The notes: a model not told the origin generated them from the letters alone. A DNA stretch of 64,000 bases from Deinococcus sp. JMULE3 (GCF_013337115.1 NZ_SGWE01000004.1:62001-126000), one strand, 5' to 3'. Numbered from the stretch's first letter, positions 42,967 through 53,892 are shown. A program made the numbers and translations.

Positions 42967-43890
42967 ATGACCGATCAGAAGACCCGCCAGACGCCAGCCC
43001 TGAACGTCCGCCCGAACCGCCGCGCGGGCCTGATCCTGGGCGGGCTGCTCATCGCGGGGGTACTGGTCGCGCAGAGCGTGAAGGTCGTCCCCGCCGGGTA
43101 CGTGGGCGTGGCGTTCAGCGCCCTGACCGGCGTGAAGGGCCAGCCGCTGCAGGAAGGCGTGCATTTCCTCGTGCCGTTCGTGGATCACGTGACGCTGTAC
43201 GACGCGAAGTTGCAGGAGGTCACGCTGGCGCACAACATCCAGGACGGGGACGAGGGCGCCATCCGCGCGCGCAGCAAGGAGGGCCTGGAGATCACGGCGG
43301 ACGTGACCGTGCAGTTCCGCGTGGACCGCGCCAAGGCCGCGCAGCTGCACAAGGAACTGGGCCGCGACTACGTCCGGACCGTGATCCGCCCGCAGGTGCG
43401 CAGCAAGGTCCGCGACGCGATCGGGCAGTTCAGCGCCGCTGACATCATCAGCACGCAGCGGCAGCAGGTCGAGGCGAGCATCACGAACGCGCTGCGTCAG
43501 GTGTTCCAGCAGAACAACCTCACGCTGGACAGCGTCCTGCTGCGTGAACTGCGCATCCCGGACAGCGTCGCCAAGGCCATCGAGCAGAAGCAGACCGCCG
43601 AGCAGCAGGTCGCGGTGGAACGCAACAAGCTGCAGCAGGCGAACATCGCCGCGCAGCGCGCCGTCGTGGAGGCCGAGGGCGCCGCGAAGGCGTCGGTCGC
43701 CAAGGCGCGCGGCGAGGCCGAGGCGCTCTCGCTGCGCGGCCGCGCCCTGCGCGAGAACCCGCAGCTGATCCAGCTGACCGTCGCGGAGAAACTCTCGCCC
43801 GGCATCCAGACGGTCATGCTGCCCAGCGACGGGAACTTCCTGCTGGACGTCGGCAACCTGACCGGCCGGACCGCCGCGCCCAAACCATGA
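42967..43890 (+). CDS. Prohibitin/SPFH family membrane protein
   Basis: 307 residues. One N-terminal transmembrane segment (RAGLILGGLLIAGVLVAQSV) anchors an SPFH/prohibitin domain (VVPAGYVGVAFSALTGVKGQ, LQEGVHFLVPFVDHVTLYDA, VQFRVDRAKAAQLHKELG). A coiled-coil region of EQKQTAEQQVAVERNKLQQA type follows and the rest resembles HflK/HflC and prohibitin. Such proteins form oligomeric scaffolds and modulate FtsH-type proteases. Overlaps the next gene by 4 nt (ATGA). Confidence 0.88.
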   Translation: MTDQKTRQTPALNVRPNRRAGLILGGLLIAGVLVAQSVKVVPAGYVGVAFSALTGVKGQPLQEGVHFLVPFVDHVTLYDAKLQEVTLAHNIQDGDEGAIRARSKEGLEITADVTVQFRVDRAKAAQLHKELGRDYVRTVIRPQVRSKVRDAIGQFSAADIISTQRQQVEASITNALRQVFQQNNLTLDSVLLRELRIPDSVAKAIEQKQTAEQQVAVERNKLQQANIAAQRAVVEAEGAAKASVAKARGEAEALSLRGRALRENPQLIQLTVAEKLSPGIQTVMLPSDGNFLLDVGNLTGRTAAPKP

Positions 43891-44372
43891 CGCCCCTGCT
43901 GATCCTGGCGCTGGCGGCCGTGCTGATCGTGCTGGCAACCCGCCGCGCGCCCGCCCCGGACGTCACGCCCGCCGAGACGCCCGCGCCGACGCGCACCCTG
44001 CCGGACGACCTGCTGAAGCTGCCGGAACCGGCCCGGACGCGCGCCTGGGCACTGCTGTGCACCGTGCACGACGCGCTGCGCAGCGAACCGGCCGACGCCC
44101 GCGCGGCCTTCCTGCTGCGCCAGACGCTCAGCGACTACCTGCCGGACACCGTCCGCGCCTTCCTGAACCTGACCCCGGCGGCCCGCGCGCAGCTGGACGC
44201 GCAGGGGCAACCGCCCGAGACGCTGCTGCTGGAACAGCTGACCCTGATCGAGAACGGCGTGCAGGAGGCGCTGAGGCACGATCACGCCGCTGCCGACCGC
44301 CTGCTCACGCAGGGCCGCTTCCTGCGCGAACGCTTCGGCGCGGCGGGTGACCTGCGCGTCCGTGAGCGGTGA
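43887..44372 (+). CDS. Membrane-anchored protein of unknown function
   Basis: 161 residues: an N-terminal hydrophobic anchor (LLILALAAVLIVLATRR), a Pro/Thr linker and a helical domain (LLRQTLSDYLPDTVRAFLNL; LLLEQLTLIENGVQEALRHD). The YLP-D-T-VRAFL segment recalls helical domains in membrane proteins associated with phage-shock or tellurite-type stress responses, but no family is assigned. Translationally coupled (ATGA) to the prohibitin-family gene, so it may be a partner in the same membrane complex. Confidence 0.65.
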   Translation: MTPLLILALAAVLIVLATRRAPAPDVTPAETPAPTRTLPDDLLKLPEPARTRAWALLCTVHDALRSEPADARAAFLLRQTLSDYLPDTVRAFLNLTPAARAQLDAQGQPPETLLLEQLTLIENGVQEALRHDHAAADRLLTQGRFLRERFGAAGDLRVRER

Positions 44373-44423
44373 ACGCCAACCCGGATGGAGTGTAGGGGAA
44401 CCATTGCGCTGACATGCGGCCCG

Positions 44424-44429
44424 TATAGT
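44424..44429 (+). promoter_or_regulatory. -10 box of a leaderless promoter (minicistron before bshA)
   Basis: TATAGT, a near-consensus -10, lies 8 nt before ATG 44438. Confidence 0.5.
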
Positions 44430-44437
44430 TGGCACTC

Positions 44438-44488
44438 ATGATTTCGTCAGCTTTCGCGCCGTGCATGAGGATCGGGGGTCGCCTGTGA
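44438..44488 (+). CDS. Possible leader minicistron (16 codons) coupled to bshA
   Basis: The frame reads [16 protein letters not shown], then TGA. The ATG lies 8 nt after a strong -10 box, so a message starting there would be leaderless. The stop overlaps the bshA start as GTGA, and a GGGGGT tract inside the minicistron can serve as the bshA SD. It carries one Cys codon, notable ahead of a thiol-biosynthesis gene, but one codon is thin evidence for attenuation. Confidence 0.4.
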   Translation: MISSAFAPCMRIGGRL

Positions 44489-45603
44489 AGGTGGCGGTGC
44501 TGTGCCACGCCAGTGCCGGGGGGTCGGGGGTGGTCGCGACCGAACTGGGGTTGCAGGTGGCCCGCGCGGGGCACGAGGTGCATTTCGTGGGCGCGGCGCA
44601 GCCGTTCCGCCTGACCGGGCAGCGCTGCATGACCGGGCCGTACTTTCATCAGGTGGGCGGGTATGCGTACGCGCTGTTCGACCAGCCGTACCCGGAACTG
44701 GCGGCGGCGAACACGCTGACGGAGGTCATCGAGGAGTATGGCGTGGACCTGTCGCACGCGCATTACGCGATTCCGCACGCGACGGCGGCGATTCACGCGC
44801 GGGCGATCACGGGCCGCTCGCGGGTGATCACGACGCTGCACGGCACGGACGTGACGCTGGTGGGCCTGGAGCCCGCGTTCCGGTCCACGACCCGGCACGC
44901 GATCGAACGCAGCGACCGGGTGACGGCGGTGTCGGAGTACCTCGCGCAGCACACGCGGGAGGTGTTCGGCGTGGACCGCGAGATCGACGTGATCCACAAC
45001 TTCGTGGACAGTGACCGCTTCGTGCGCGTGACGGACCCGGCGGTGCGGGCGCGGTTCGCGCATCCGGACGAGGCGCTGCTGGTGCACGTCAGCAACTTCC
45101 GGCCCGTGAAGCGCGCGTGCGACGTAGTGGAGGTCTTCGCGCGGGTGGCGTCGGAGATCCCGGCGCGGCTGCTGATGATCGGGGACGGCCCGGAGCGGCC
45201 CAAGGCGATGGAGCTGGCGCAGACGCGCGGCGTGATCGGCCGCACGCACTTCCTGGGGTCGTTCCCGGACGTGGAGACGGTGCTGGGCATCAGCGATCTG
45301 TTCGTGCTGCCCAGCCAGCAGGAGAGTTTCGGGCTGGCGGCGCTGGAGGCCATGAGCTGCGAGGTGCCGGTCGTCGCCTCGCGCGCCGGGGGCATCCCGG
45401 AGGTCGTGCAGGACGGCGTGAACGGCTTCCTGGCGGATGTGGGGGACGTGGACACCATGGCGGACCGGGCGCTGCAGATCCTGCGCAACCGCGACCTGTA
45501 CCTGAGCCTGGGGCAGGCGGGGCGCCGCGCGGCGGTCGAGCAGTTCCACCCGTCGGTGATCGTGCCGCAGTACCTCGCGGCGTACGAGCGGACGCTGGCG
45601 TAG
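44485..45603 (+). CDS. bshA: N-acetyl-alpha-D-glucosaminyl L-malate synthase (bacillithiol synthesis)
   Basis: GT4 glycosyltransferase that joins GlcNAc to L-malate, the first step of bacillithiol, the main low-molecular-weight thiol of Firmicutes and Deinococcus. The family start [21 protein letters not shown] is present, then [64 protein letters not shown] and the nucleotide-sugar motif [20 protein letters not shown]. 372 residues from GTG 44485, which is chosen over GTG 44461 because the conserved part starts there and GGGGGT lies 6 nt upstream. Confidence 0.93.
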   Translation: MKVAVLCHASAGGSGVVATELGLQVARAGHEVHFVGAAQPFRLTGQRCMTGPYFHQVGGYAYALFDQPYPELAAANTLTEVIEEYGVDLSHAHYAIPHATAAIHARAITGRSRVITTLHGTDVTLVGLEPAFRSTTRHAIERSDRVTAVSEYLAQHTREVFGVDREIDVIHNFVDSDRFVRVTDPAVRARFAHPDEALLVHVSNFRPVKRACDVVEVFARVASEIPARLLMIGDGPERPKAMELAQTRGVIGRTHFLGSFPDVETVLGISDLFVLPSQQESFGLAALEAMSCEVPVVASRAGGIPEVVQDGVNGFLADVGDVDTMADRALQILRNRDLYLSLGQAGRRAAVEQFHPSVIVPQYLAAYERTLA

Positions 45604-45641
45604 GGCCGGGGCGGGGGCGCCTCCGCCGGGGGGTGGGGGTC

Positions 45642-45671
45642 TTGACCGTGTTGCCCCGTCTGTTTCAGACT
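45642..45671 (+). promoter_or_regulatory. Candidate promoter of the GH13 gene
   Basis: -35 TTGACC at 45642-45647 and a weak -10 CAGACT at 45666-45671, spacer 18 bp. The GH13 start follows about 115 nt later. Confidence 0.35.
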
Positions 45672-45787
45672 GTGGCCTAAAGTTCAAAGGCAACGCTTGC
45701 CCACCGCGGGCACGACCTCTCACCGCAGCTCCTGCGCGCAGAGGCCGTGCCCGCTGCGCTGTCGTTTTTCCGGCCCGGAGGCCCACC

Positions 45788-47608
45788 ATGAGTATCTTCC
45801 CCCTGCTGTCCACCCAACATGACCACACGCCGGCGTACACCGAGCGGCTGGGCGCGCCGATGGGCGCCACCGTGCGCGTGCGCGTCCGCACGACGCTGCC
45901 CGTGACGGGCGTGAGCCTGAAGTTCGTGCGGGTCGGCGAGATCGAGTCCGTGCCCGCGCGCGAGATCGACCCGATCGGCGCGGAACCGGGCCGCTGGTTC
46001 GAGGCGGACCTGCCCGTCCACGAGGGCCGCGTGCGCTACGCGTGGCAGCTGAACTTCCTGAACGACCACCTGAACCTGACCGGACTGGGCCTGCACCGCA
46101 CGCGCCGGGGCTTCCGCTCGTGGTTCACGTACCTGACCGGGCACACGGCGCCCGAGTGGGCCTGGGAGAGCGTGTTCTACCAGATCTTCCCCGACCGCTT
46201 CCGCAACGGCGACACCAGCAACGACGTCCAGACTGGCGAGTACGTGTACGGCGACCGGGTGGTGGAGCACATCGCGTGGAACACCCCGATCGATTCGTGG
46301 GGGGACATTCACGGGCATTACGGCGGGGACCTGAACGGCGTCACGCAGGCGCTCCCGTACCTGCAGGACCTGGGGGTGACGGGGCTGTGGCTCACGCCGA
46401 TCTTCGTGTCGCCCAGCAACCACCGCTACGACATCACGGATTACCGCCACGTGGACCCGCACCTGGGCGGCGACGAGGCCTGGGACGAACTGGTCCGCGA
46501 ATCCGCGAAGGCGGGCATCCGGATCGTGCTGGACGGCGTGTTCAACCACGTCGGGAACGAGAACGCGCTGTTCCGCGCGGCCATGGACGACGAACTGTCC
46601 CCCGAACGGGCGATGTTCACGTGGCGGGACGAGCCGGGCAAACTGCCGTACCATGCGTTCTTCGACGTGCCCACCCTGCCGAAGATCGACTACCGCAACG
46701 AGACGGCCGTGCAGGAGTTCTTCAGCGGCGAGGAGAGCGTCGTGCGGCACTGGCTGCGCCGGGGCGCGGCGGGCTGGCGGCTGGACGTGGCGCACATGAT
46801 CGGCACGGGCGGCACCGACGAGGACAACCTCCCGCTGCACCGCACCCTGAAACGCGCCGCGCGCGAGGAGACGGGGGACGCGTACGTGTTCGGCGAGCGC
46901 TTCTACGACCCGGAGCACGCGCTGGACGGTCAGGGTGAGGACGGCAGCATGAACTACCACGGGTTCGGGCTGCCGGTCATGCAGTGGCTGGCGCAGGCGA
47001 ACATGATGTTCGAGCCCAGCCTCCTGAACGGCGAGGAACTCGTGGAGATCCTCTGGGACGCGTACCACGCGCTGCCGCCGCAGGTGGCGCTGAGCATGTT
47101 CAACGTGCTCGAATCGCACGACATCGCCCGGGCGCTGTACCGCGTCGGCAACGACCGCACGCAGTTCCTGGCGGGCGTGACCCTGCTGATGGGCTACGCC
47201 GGGGTGCCCTGCACGTACTACGGCAGCGAGGTCGGCGTGACGCAGTCCCGCGACGGGTCGATGCCCTGGTGCCGCGAGGCGATGCCCTGGGACGAATCGC
47301 AGTGGGACGTGGACCTGCGCGGCCGCATGAAGGCCCTGATCGGCGTGCGCCGCGCCACGCGCGCCCTGCAACGCGGCGGGCTGCGCTTCGTGCACGCCGA
47401 GGAGGACGCCGTGGCGTTCCTGCGCGAGTACACCCAGGCGGGTGGACTGGTCGAGCGGGCCGCCGTGATCGCCAGCCGCCGCGCCGGGCGGCACGACGTG
47501 AGCCTCTCCCTGCCGGACGGCGAGTGGCACGACGCCGTGAGCGGCGAGGTGTTCCAGGGTGGGCACGTCACGCTGGACGCGGCCGGTGGGCGCATCCTGC
47601 TGAACTGA
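45788..47608 (+). CDS. GH13 alpha-amylase family glycosidase (neopullulanase/maltogenic type)
   Basis: 606 residues, no signal peptide, so cytosolic. An N-terminal beta domain (residues 1 to about 120) of the CBM34-like kind precedes the barrel, which begins WESVFYQIFPDRFRNGD. Catalytic residues: Asp333 in GWRLDVAHM, Glu370 in FGERF, Asp445 in ESHD; GIRIVLDGVFNHVG is conserved region I. A C-terminal beta domain ends it. It hydrolyses maltodextrins or related oligosaccharides. GGAGG lies 7 nt before the ATG. Fits with sugar ABC transport genes elsewhere in the window, but they are not linked. Confidence 0.9.
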   Translation: MSIFPLLSTQHDHTPAYTERLGAPMGATVRVRVRTTLPVTGVSLKFVRVGEIESVPAREIDPIGAEPGRWFEADLPVHEGRVRYAWQLNFLNDHLNLTGLGLHRTRRGFRSWFTYLTGHTAPEWAWESVFYQIFPDRFRNGDTSNDVQTGEYVYGDRVVEHIAWNTPIDSWGDIHGHYGGDLNGVTQALPYLQDLGVTGLWLTPIFVSPSNHRYDITDYRHVDPHLGGDEAWDELVRESAKAGIRIVLDGVFNHVGNENALFRAAMDDELSPERAMFTWRDEPGKLPYHAFFDVPTLPKIDYRNETAVQEFFSGEESVVRHWLRRGAAGWRLDVAHMIGTGGTDEDNLPLHRTLKRAAREETGDAYVFGERFYDPEHALDGQGEDGSMNYHGFGLPVMQWLAQANMMFEPSLLNGEELVEILWDAYHALPPQVALSMFNVLESHDIARALYRVGNDRTQFLAGVTLLMGYAGVPCTYYGSEVGVTQSRDGSMPWCREAMPWDESQWDVDLRGRMKALIGVRRATRALQRGGLRFVHAEEDAVAFLREYTQAGGLVERAAVIASRRAGRHDVSLSLPDGEWHDAVSGEVFQGGHVTLDAAGGRILLN

Positions 47609-47644
47609 CGCGGTCCGCGGCGCCGTGGAGTATGCTCGTGTCAC

Positions 47645-48031
<387 letters not shown>

Positions 48032-48059
48032 CCCCAGACCAGATGGCGCTGACCTGAAC

Positions 48060-48098
48060 GTGCGGGCCTCCCCTGACTGATCCTGGGGAGGCCCGCAC
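48060..48098. terminator. Bidirectional terminator
   Basis: A perfect 14-bp stem GTGCGGGCCTCCCC / GGGGAGGCCCGCAC with an 11-nt loop between convergent genes. Confidence 0.85.
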
Positions 48099-48114
48099 TG
48101 TTGAATCCGCGTGT

Positions 48115-48948
48115 TCAGTGCTCGCGGATCAGGCCGCCGGACAGGAAGTCCTGCACCATGGGCTCCAGGTCGTGCAGGGCCACGTCGGTCCGCATGGCGT
48201 ACTCGGCGGGCGACAGGTCCTCACCCAGGGCGCGCATGAACGTCAGGCCCGGCGGGCCATGTTTCGCGCGGAACGTCTGGTGAATGTCCGTGATGGCGTT
48301 CAGGGCGTCCCTGCCGCGCAGCGTCAGGCCGTAGTGGTGGTGCGCCCAGCCCGCCAGGCTGCGCGGCAGGATCAGCGTCTGCGGCCGCAGCGGCGCCGGG
48401 AAGGCCCCCTCGTACGGGAGGGTGGCGGGCATCGTGGCGGTGATCTCGCCCTTCACGTAGAAGATCGCCCCGCCGGGCCGGGCGTGCAGCCCGGTGAAGT
48501 CCTCGGTCAGGTTGAATTTCCACGCGCGGGACCCGATACCGCTCAGGACGTGCGCGACCTGCGCCGGGAGCGGGTGGGCGTTCAGGGACGCGCCCTGCTC
48601 GTACTGGCTCAGGAGTTCCCCGAGTGCCTGCTCACCCGTCACGTTGCCCGCGGCGGCCGTCACGGCGCGTCCCTCGAACAGCAGCACGAACGCGCACTGC
48701 TCCCCGAGTGCGGTGTGCAGGTAGCCGGACCAGCCCTGGTCGTGCAGGACCTTCAGGAACGCGTGCAGGTCGCAGAACTGGTGATTCAGGCCCGCGTGGG
48801 TGGGGTCGGACTGCGGCAGGAACCGCGCGAGGAACGGCGCGGCGTTCGGGAACATGGGCCGCAGGTCCTGCACCATGTCGGCCAGTTCCGGCTGTCCGGG
48901 CGTGACCGGCAGCCCGCCGGGGTCGAGGGGAGCGCCGCTGTCAGTCAC
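48115..48948 (-). CDS. Conserved hypothetical protein
   Basis: 277 residues, not assigned. A middle region GWSGYLHTALGEQCAFVLLF followed by EGRAVTAAAGNVTGEQALGE resembles the DUF4388-like module used in gliding and signalling proteins, in which a 'read-out' of bound effector is implied; this is tentative. The C-terminus is helical (ALNAITDIHQTFRAKHGPPG). GTG start behind CGGAGC. It lies 21 nt downstream of the gamma-carbonic anhydrase gene on the same strand, so probably one operon. Confidence 0.55.
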   Translation of the reverse strand: MTDSGAPLDPGGLPVTPGQPELADMVQDLRPMFPNAAPFLARFLPQSDPTHAGLNHQFCDLHAFLKVLHDQGWSGYLHTALGEQCAFVLLFEGRAVTAAAGNVTGEQALGELLSQYEQGASLNAHPLPAQVAHVLSGIGSRAWKFNLTEDFTGLHARPGGAIFYVKGEITATMPATLPYEGAFPAPLRPQTLILPRSLAGWAHHHYGLTLRGRDALNAITDIHQTFRAKHGPPGLTFMRALGEDLSPAEYAMRTDVALHDLEPMVQDFLSGGLIREH

Positions 48949-48969
48949 GGTTCGCTCCGGTGGTGCCGT

Positions 48970-49515
48970 TCAGGAGGCGCACTCGTTACCGGACTGCAGG
49001 ACCGGCCCCTGCGGGAGTTCCTGCAGTCCGGCGTTGAACCGCCGGGCGTTCTGCACGTACCGCTGGGCGTTGCCGCCGCCGGGCGCGGTGCGGACCACGC
49101 GGGCGGGCACGCCGACGGCCAGCATGCCGTCCGGGACGTGCGCGCCTTCGGGCAGGACCGCTCCGGCGCCCAGGACCGCCCCGGCGCCCAGGCTGCTGCC
49201 GCTGAGCATCACGGCGCCCATGCCGACCAGACTGCCGGGGCCGCACGTGGCGCCATGCACGATGGCGCGGTGCCCGACGGTGACGTGGTCCTGCAGGACG
49301 CAGGGCCACCCGGCGTCGGTGTGCAGGACCGCGCCGTCCTGGACGTTGCAGCCGGGCCCGACGGTGATGGGTTCCAGGTCGCCGCGCAGGACCGCGCCGA
49401 ACCAGACGCTGGCGGAAGCGCCCACACGGACCTGGCCGATCAGGTCGGCGCTGGGGGCGATGAAGGCGGTGGGGTGGATGTCCGGGTGGTGCCCGTCCAG
49501 GGCGTAGAGCGGCAT
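48970..49515 (-). CDS. Gamma-carbonic anhydrase family protein
   Basis: 181 residues of left-handed beta-helix hexapeptide repeats (ADLIGQVRVGASASVWFGAV; VRGDxxxIxVG-type LRGDLEPITVGPGCNVQDGA). Zinc-binding histidines appear in VLHTDAGWP and VTVGHRAIVHGA, the usual three-His pattern. Related to YrdA/PaaY-type proteins; activity as carbonic anhydrase or CoA-ester thioesterase cannot be told apart from sequence. First gene of a two-gene operon. Confidence 0.9.
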   Translation of the reverse strand: MPLYALDGHHPDIHPTAFIAPSADLIGQVRVGASASVWFGAVLRGDLEPITVGPGCNVQDGAVLHTDAGWPCVLQDHVTVGHRAIVHGATCGPGSLVGMGAVMLSGSSLGAGAVLGAGAVLPEGAHVPDGMLAVGVPARVVRTAPGGGNAQRYVQNARRFNAGLQELPQGPVLQSGNECAS

Positions 49516-50040
<525 letters not shown>

Positions 50041-50041
<1 letters not shown>

Positions 50042-50174
50042 TACGGACTCCGGTTGAAAGTTTTTGCAAACCTTTCAACCCGAGCAGAGCGAGCAGGAAA
50101 GAAACGGGTTCCGGGCGTGGAGTGAACAGATCGGCGGTGTACCGATCTGCTCACGAAACAAACGGAATCCGTAT
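50041..50174 (+). repeat. Family-1 repeat, copy 4 (most complete)
   Basis: Bounded by ATACGGACTCCGG and CGGAATCCGTAT, an 11-of-12 terminal inverted repeat. Stem-loop 1 GGTTGAAAG...CTTTCAACC, centre CGGGTTCCGGGCGTGGAG, stem-loop 2 GAACAGATCGGT/ACCGATCTGCTC. It starts on the last base of the csp stop codon. Confidence 0.85.
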
Positions 50175-50236
50175 CGCTTCACCTGCCCTGGCGGTGACGG
50201 GCGGCACATGCCGCTTCCGGCCAGACGCGTCCCCCG

Positions 50237-50242
50237 TACGAT
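50237..50242 (+). promoter_or_regulatory. -10 box of a leaderless promoter (DUF898 gene)
   Basis: TACGAT, 7 nt before ATG 50250. It fixes the start against longer in-frame options that run into the repeat. Confidence 0.5.
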
Positions 50243-50249
50243 GAGGGTC

Positions 50250-51428
50250 ATGGATGCCCCGCTGCCCGACCCGTCCCTCTCCGAGCTGCGCCCACTGGGG
50301 CGGCACGGGGACACCCCTCCGGCGCCTGACCCGACGGGTCCGGTGGATTCCCCGCCTGCCGTGACGCGCCACGACCTGACCTTCACGGGAACGGCCGCCG
50401 AGTACTTCCGGCTGTGGATCGTGAATGTGGCCCTGACCCTGGTCACGCTGGGTGTGTACCTGCCGTGGGCGCGGGTGCGGACCCGGCAGTACTTCTACGG
50501 GCACACGTGGCTGGACGGGCAGAACTTCGAGTACCGCGCGAACCCGGTCGCGCTGCTGCGCGGGTACCTGCTGGTGGGGGCGCTGTTCGGGCTGTACAGC
50601 TACGCGTCCGGGCGTGAACTGTACTGGCTGGCGCTGCCGCTGATCCTGCTGTACGTGGCGCTGTACCCGTGGCTGGTGTGGCGGTCGCTGCGGTTCCAGG
50701 CGGCGAATACCGTCCACCGGGGGCTGAATTTCTCGTTCCACGGCACGGCGGGTGAATCGTACGTGGCGTACGGGGCTGCAAACGTGGCCGCGAGTATCGC
50801 GGGGATCTTCGCGCTGCCGTGGGCGTGGTTCATGCAGCGGCAGTATCAGGTCAGGGGGCTGGGGTACGGTCAGGCGCGTGGGCACTTCCGGGGGGACGTG
50901 GCGCCGTTCTACATCATCGGCCTGACGTCGCTGGGCCTGAGTCTGGCGGGTGGCGTCGTGGCGCTGCTGCTGGGCGGGCTGGTGGCGGGCGCGTGGTCGG
51001 CCCTGAGCGGTGAGCTGCGCGCCGGGGCGGACTTCGAGGACCTGATCGACGGCCCGACCGTCTGGATCTTCCTGGGCGTGGCGTACGTGTCGTTCCTGCT
51101 GCTGTACACGGTCGCGTGGCAGTACGTGCGCGGCGCGACCATGAAATACGTGCTGAACAACGCCGAGCTGGGCGGCGTGGTCCGCTCGGGCGCGACGTTC
51201 AGTCCGTGGGGACTGGTGTGGCTGAGCGTCACGAACAGCCTCGCGCAGGTGGTGACGCTGGGCCTGGCGACGCCGTGGGCCGCGATCCGCCGGACGCGTT
51301 TCATCCTGGCAGGCGTGCACGTCCGGACGATCACGGACCTGGATCACTTCCGGGGGCAGGCACAGGTGCCGGGCACCGCGCTGGGCGAGGCGGCCAGCGA
51401 ACTGCTGGACATCCAGGTGGGCTTCTGA
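50250..51428 (+). CDS. DUF898 (YjgN-like) integral membrane protein
   Basis: 392 residues with about six to eight hydrophobic segments in two similar halves, each with the family's W-AR-R-YFY pattern: TLGVYLPWARVRTRQYFYGH TW and FALPWAWFMQRQYQVRGLGY, and ending TLGLATPWAAIRRTRFILAG. GRELYWLALPLILLYVALYP is the second segment. Function is not established. The stop overlaps the M48 start by one base (TGATG); the DUF898-M48 pair recurs in many bacteria and suggests that the peptidase acts on, or with, this membrane protein. Confidence 0.88.
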   Translation: MDAPLPDPSLSELRPLGRHGDTPPAPDPTGPVDSPPAVTRHDLTFTGTAAEYFRLWIVNVALTLVTLGVYLPWARVRTRQYFYGHTWLDGQNFEYRANPVALLRGYLLVGALFGLYSYASGRELYWLALPLILLYVALYPWLVWRSLRFQAANTVHRGLNFSFHGTAGESYVAYGAANVAASIAGIFALPWAWFMQRQYQVRGLGYGQARGHFRGDVAPFYIIGLTSLGLSLAGGVVALLLGGLVAGAWSALSGELRAGADFEDLIDGPTVWIFLGVAYVSFLLLYTVAWQYVRGATMKYVLNNAELGGVVRSGATFSPWGLVWLSVTNSLAQVVTLGLATPWAAIRRTRFILAGVHVRTITDLDHFRGQAQVPGTALGEAASELLDIQVGF

Positions 51429-52510
51429 TGACCCGCACCGCGCCGGTCACGGTGACGCTGGGCGGCGTGTACTTCGACGGGCACAGCAGCCGGGACCGCG
51501 CGGCGCGGCTCACGCTGGGGCCGGTCGTGACGCTGACCCTGGACGGCGAGGCCCACACGTTCACCCCTGCCGACCTGAGCGTGGACCCGCCGGTGCCCGG
51601 CGTGCGGCGCGTGGTGCGCCTGCCGGGCGGGGCGAGGTTCGAGACGACCGACTTCGCGCCGCTGCTGGCGTGGGAACGCGCGGGTGGCCGCAACCGGACG
51701 CTGCGGGGTGTAGCGTGGCTGGAATCCCAGTGGGGCAGCGCGCTGGCGGCGGTGGCGGTGGCGTTCGCGCTGCTCGGCGCGTTCATCGTGTGGGGCATCC
51801 CCGCCCTGGCGACGCAGGCGGCCCGGGCCACGCCGCGCGGCGTGCTGGCGTCCTTCGACGAGCAGACGCTGCGGGTACTGGAGGAACAGGACCTGATCGG
51901 CCCGAGTGGACTGCCCCGCGAGCGGCAGGAGGCGCTGCAACGCGAATTCCGGCAGGTTCAGGCCTGGGCTGGCGGCGGGTACCCGTACCGGCTGCTGCTG
52001 CGCGACGGGGAGCCCGCCGGGGACACCGGGGTGGGCGCGAACGCGTTCGCGCTGCCGAACGGCACGATCGTCATGACCGACCAGCTGGTCGCGCTGGCCC
52101 GCTCGGACCGGGAACTGCTGGGCGTCCTGGCGCACGAGACCGGGCACGTCACGCGGCGGCACGGGCTGGCGACGGTGTACCAGGGGCTGGGGCTGGGGCT
52201 GGTCGGGACGCTCATCACGGGTGATCTGGTCAGTTCCACGTCGTTCGCGGCGGCGGTCCCGGCGGCGATCCTGCGCGGCGGGTACTCCCGCGCGGCGGAG
52301 ACCGAGGCGGACCGCGTGGCGGCCGACTTCATGCTGGGCCGCTACGGCTCGACGCGGCCCCTGCAGGACATCCTGACGCGCCTGGATGCGGCGGAGGACA
52401 CTGAGGACACCGCCGGGGTGGACCGTGAAGGATCGTGGCTGGACGTCTTCCGGTCGCATCCGGTCACGCGCGACCGGGTGGCGGCCCTGAAGGCGCTGGA
52501 GGGACGGTAG
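51428..52510 (+). CDS. M48 family zinc metallopeptidase
   Basis: 360 residues. N-terminal ~85 residues form a small beta domain (VTVTLGGVYFDGHSSRDRAA), then one membrane segment (ALAAVAVAFALLGAFIVWGI). The catalytic domain has HETGH (His at about residue 236) with the third ligand in SRAAETEADRVAADFM, the M48 pattern of HtpX/Oma1/BepA-like peptidases, and LDVFRSHPVTRDRVAAL, the family-typical end. It is co-translated with the DUF898 protein, so membrane-protein quality control is likely. Confidence 0.92.
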   Translation: MTRTAPVTVTLGGVYFDGHSSRDRAARLTLGPVVTLTLDGEAHTFTPADLSVDPPVPGVRRVVRLPGGARFETTDFAPLLAWERAGGRNRTLRGVAWLESQWGSALAAVAVAFALLGAFIVWGIPALATQAARATPRGVLASFDEQTLRVLEEQDLIGPSGLPRERQEALQREFRQVQAWAGGGYPYRLLLRDGEPAGDTGVGANAFALPNGTIVMTDQLVALARSDRELLGVLAHETGHVTRRHGLATVYQGLGLGLVGTLITGDLVSSTSFAAAVPAAILRGGYSRAAETEADRVAADFMLGRYGSTRPLQDILTRLDAAEDTEDTAGVDREGSWLDVFRSHPVTRDRVAALKALEGR

Positions 52511-52558
52511 GGCGTGGCGTAGGGGAAATGAGTGATGCCGGCGGGCGGGTGCGCGGCG

Positions 52559-52630
52559 CACAATGTGCCGGTGGGCACCGCCCACAATGTGCCGTGGGGC
52601 ACTGCCCACAATGTGCCGGGGAGCACCGCC
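52559..52630 (+). repeat. Three tandem 24-bp repeats upstream of phoH
   Basis: Units begin at 52559, 52583 and 52607, each CACAATGTGCC, then a G-rich centre, GCAC(C/T)GCC, with an internal GTGCC/GGCAC hairpin. A fourth unit begins CACC and decays. Non-coding; they end about 108 nt before the phoH start. Confidence 0.75.
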
Positions 52631-52738
52631 CACCCCACGCGGGTGCGGCATCATGAGGGCCTCCCGATGACCCCACGCCCCTTCCCCCTGACCCCACCTG
52701 TGGGGTGAGGACTGCGCACCGCGCGCACTGGAGACGAT

Positions 52739-53806
<1,068 letters not shown>

Positions 53807-53824
53807 ACAGTAGTTGGTTGATGG

Positions 53825-53857
53825 AAAGGCCCGGCACCTGAGCGCGCCGGGCCTTTT
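53825..53857 (+). terminator. Terminator after phoH
   Basis: AAAGGCCCGGC, a 10-nt loop, GCCGGGCCTTTT. A classic hairpin plus U tract. Confidence 0.9.
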
Positions 53858-53879
53858 CCATTCACCATCACCCATCCTC

Positions 53880-53885
53880 TATCCT
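53880..53885 (+). promoter_or_regulatory. -10 box of a leaderless promoter (ybeY)
   Basis: TATCCT, 7 nt before the GTG at 53893, which lacks an SD. Lets ybeY be expressed apart from phoH despite the terminator. Confidence 0.5.
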
Positions 53886-53892
53886 CTGAGAA

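Noticed and set aside
52559..52630. The 24-bp tandem units as a CRISPR array
   Set aside because: There are no spacers: the units are contiguous. No cas genes are present.
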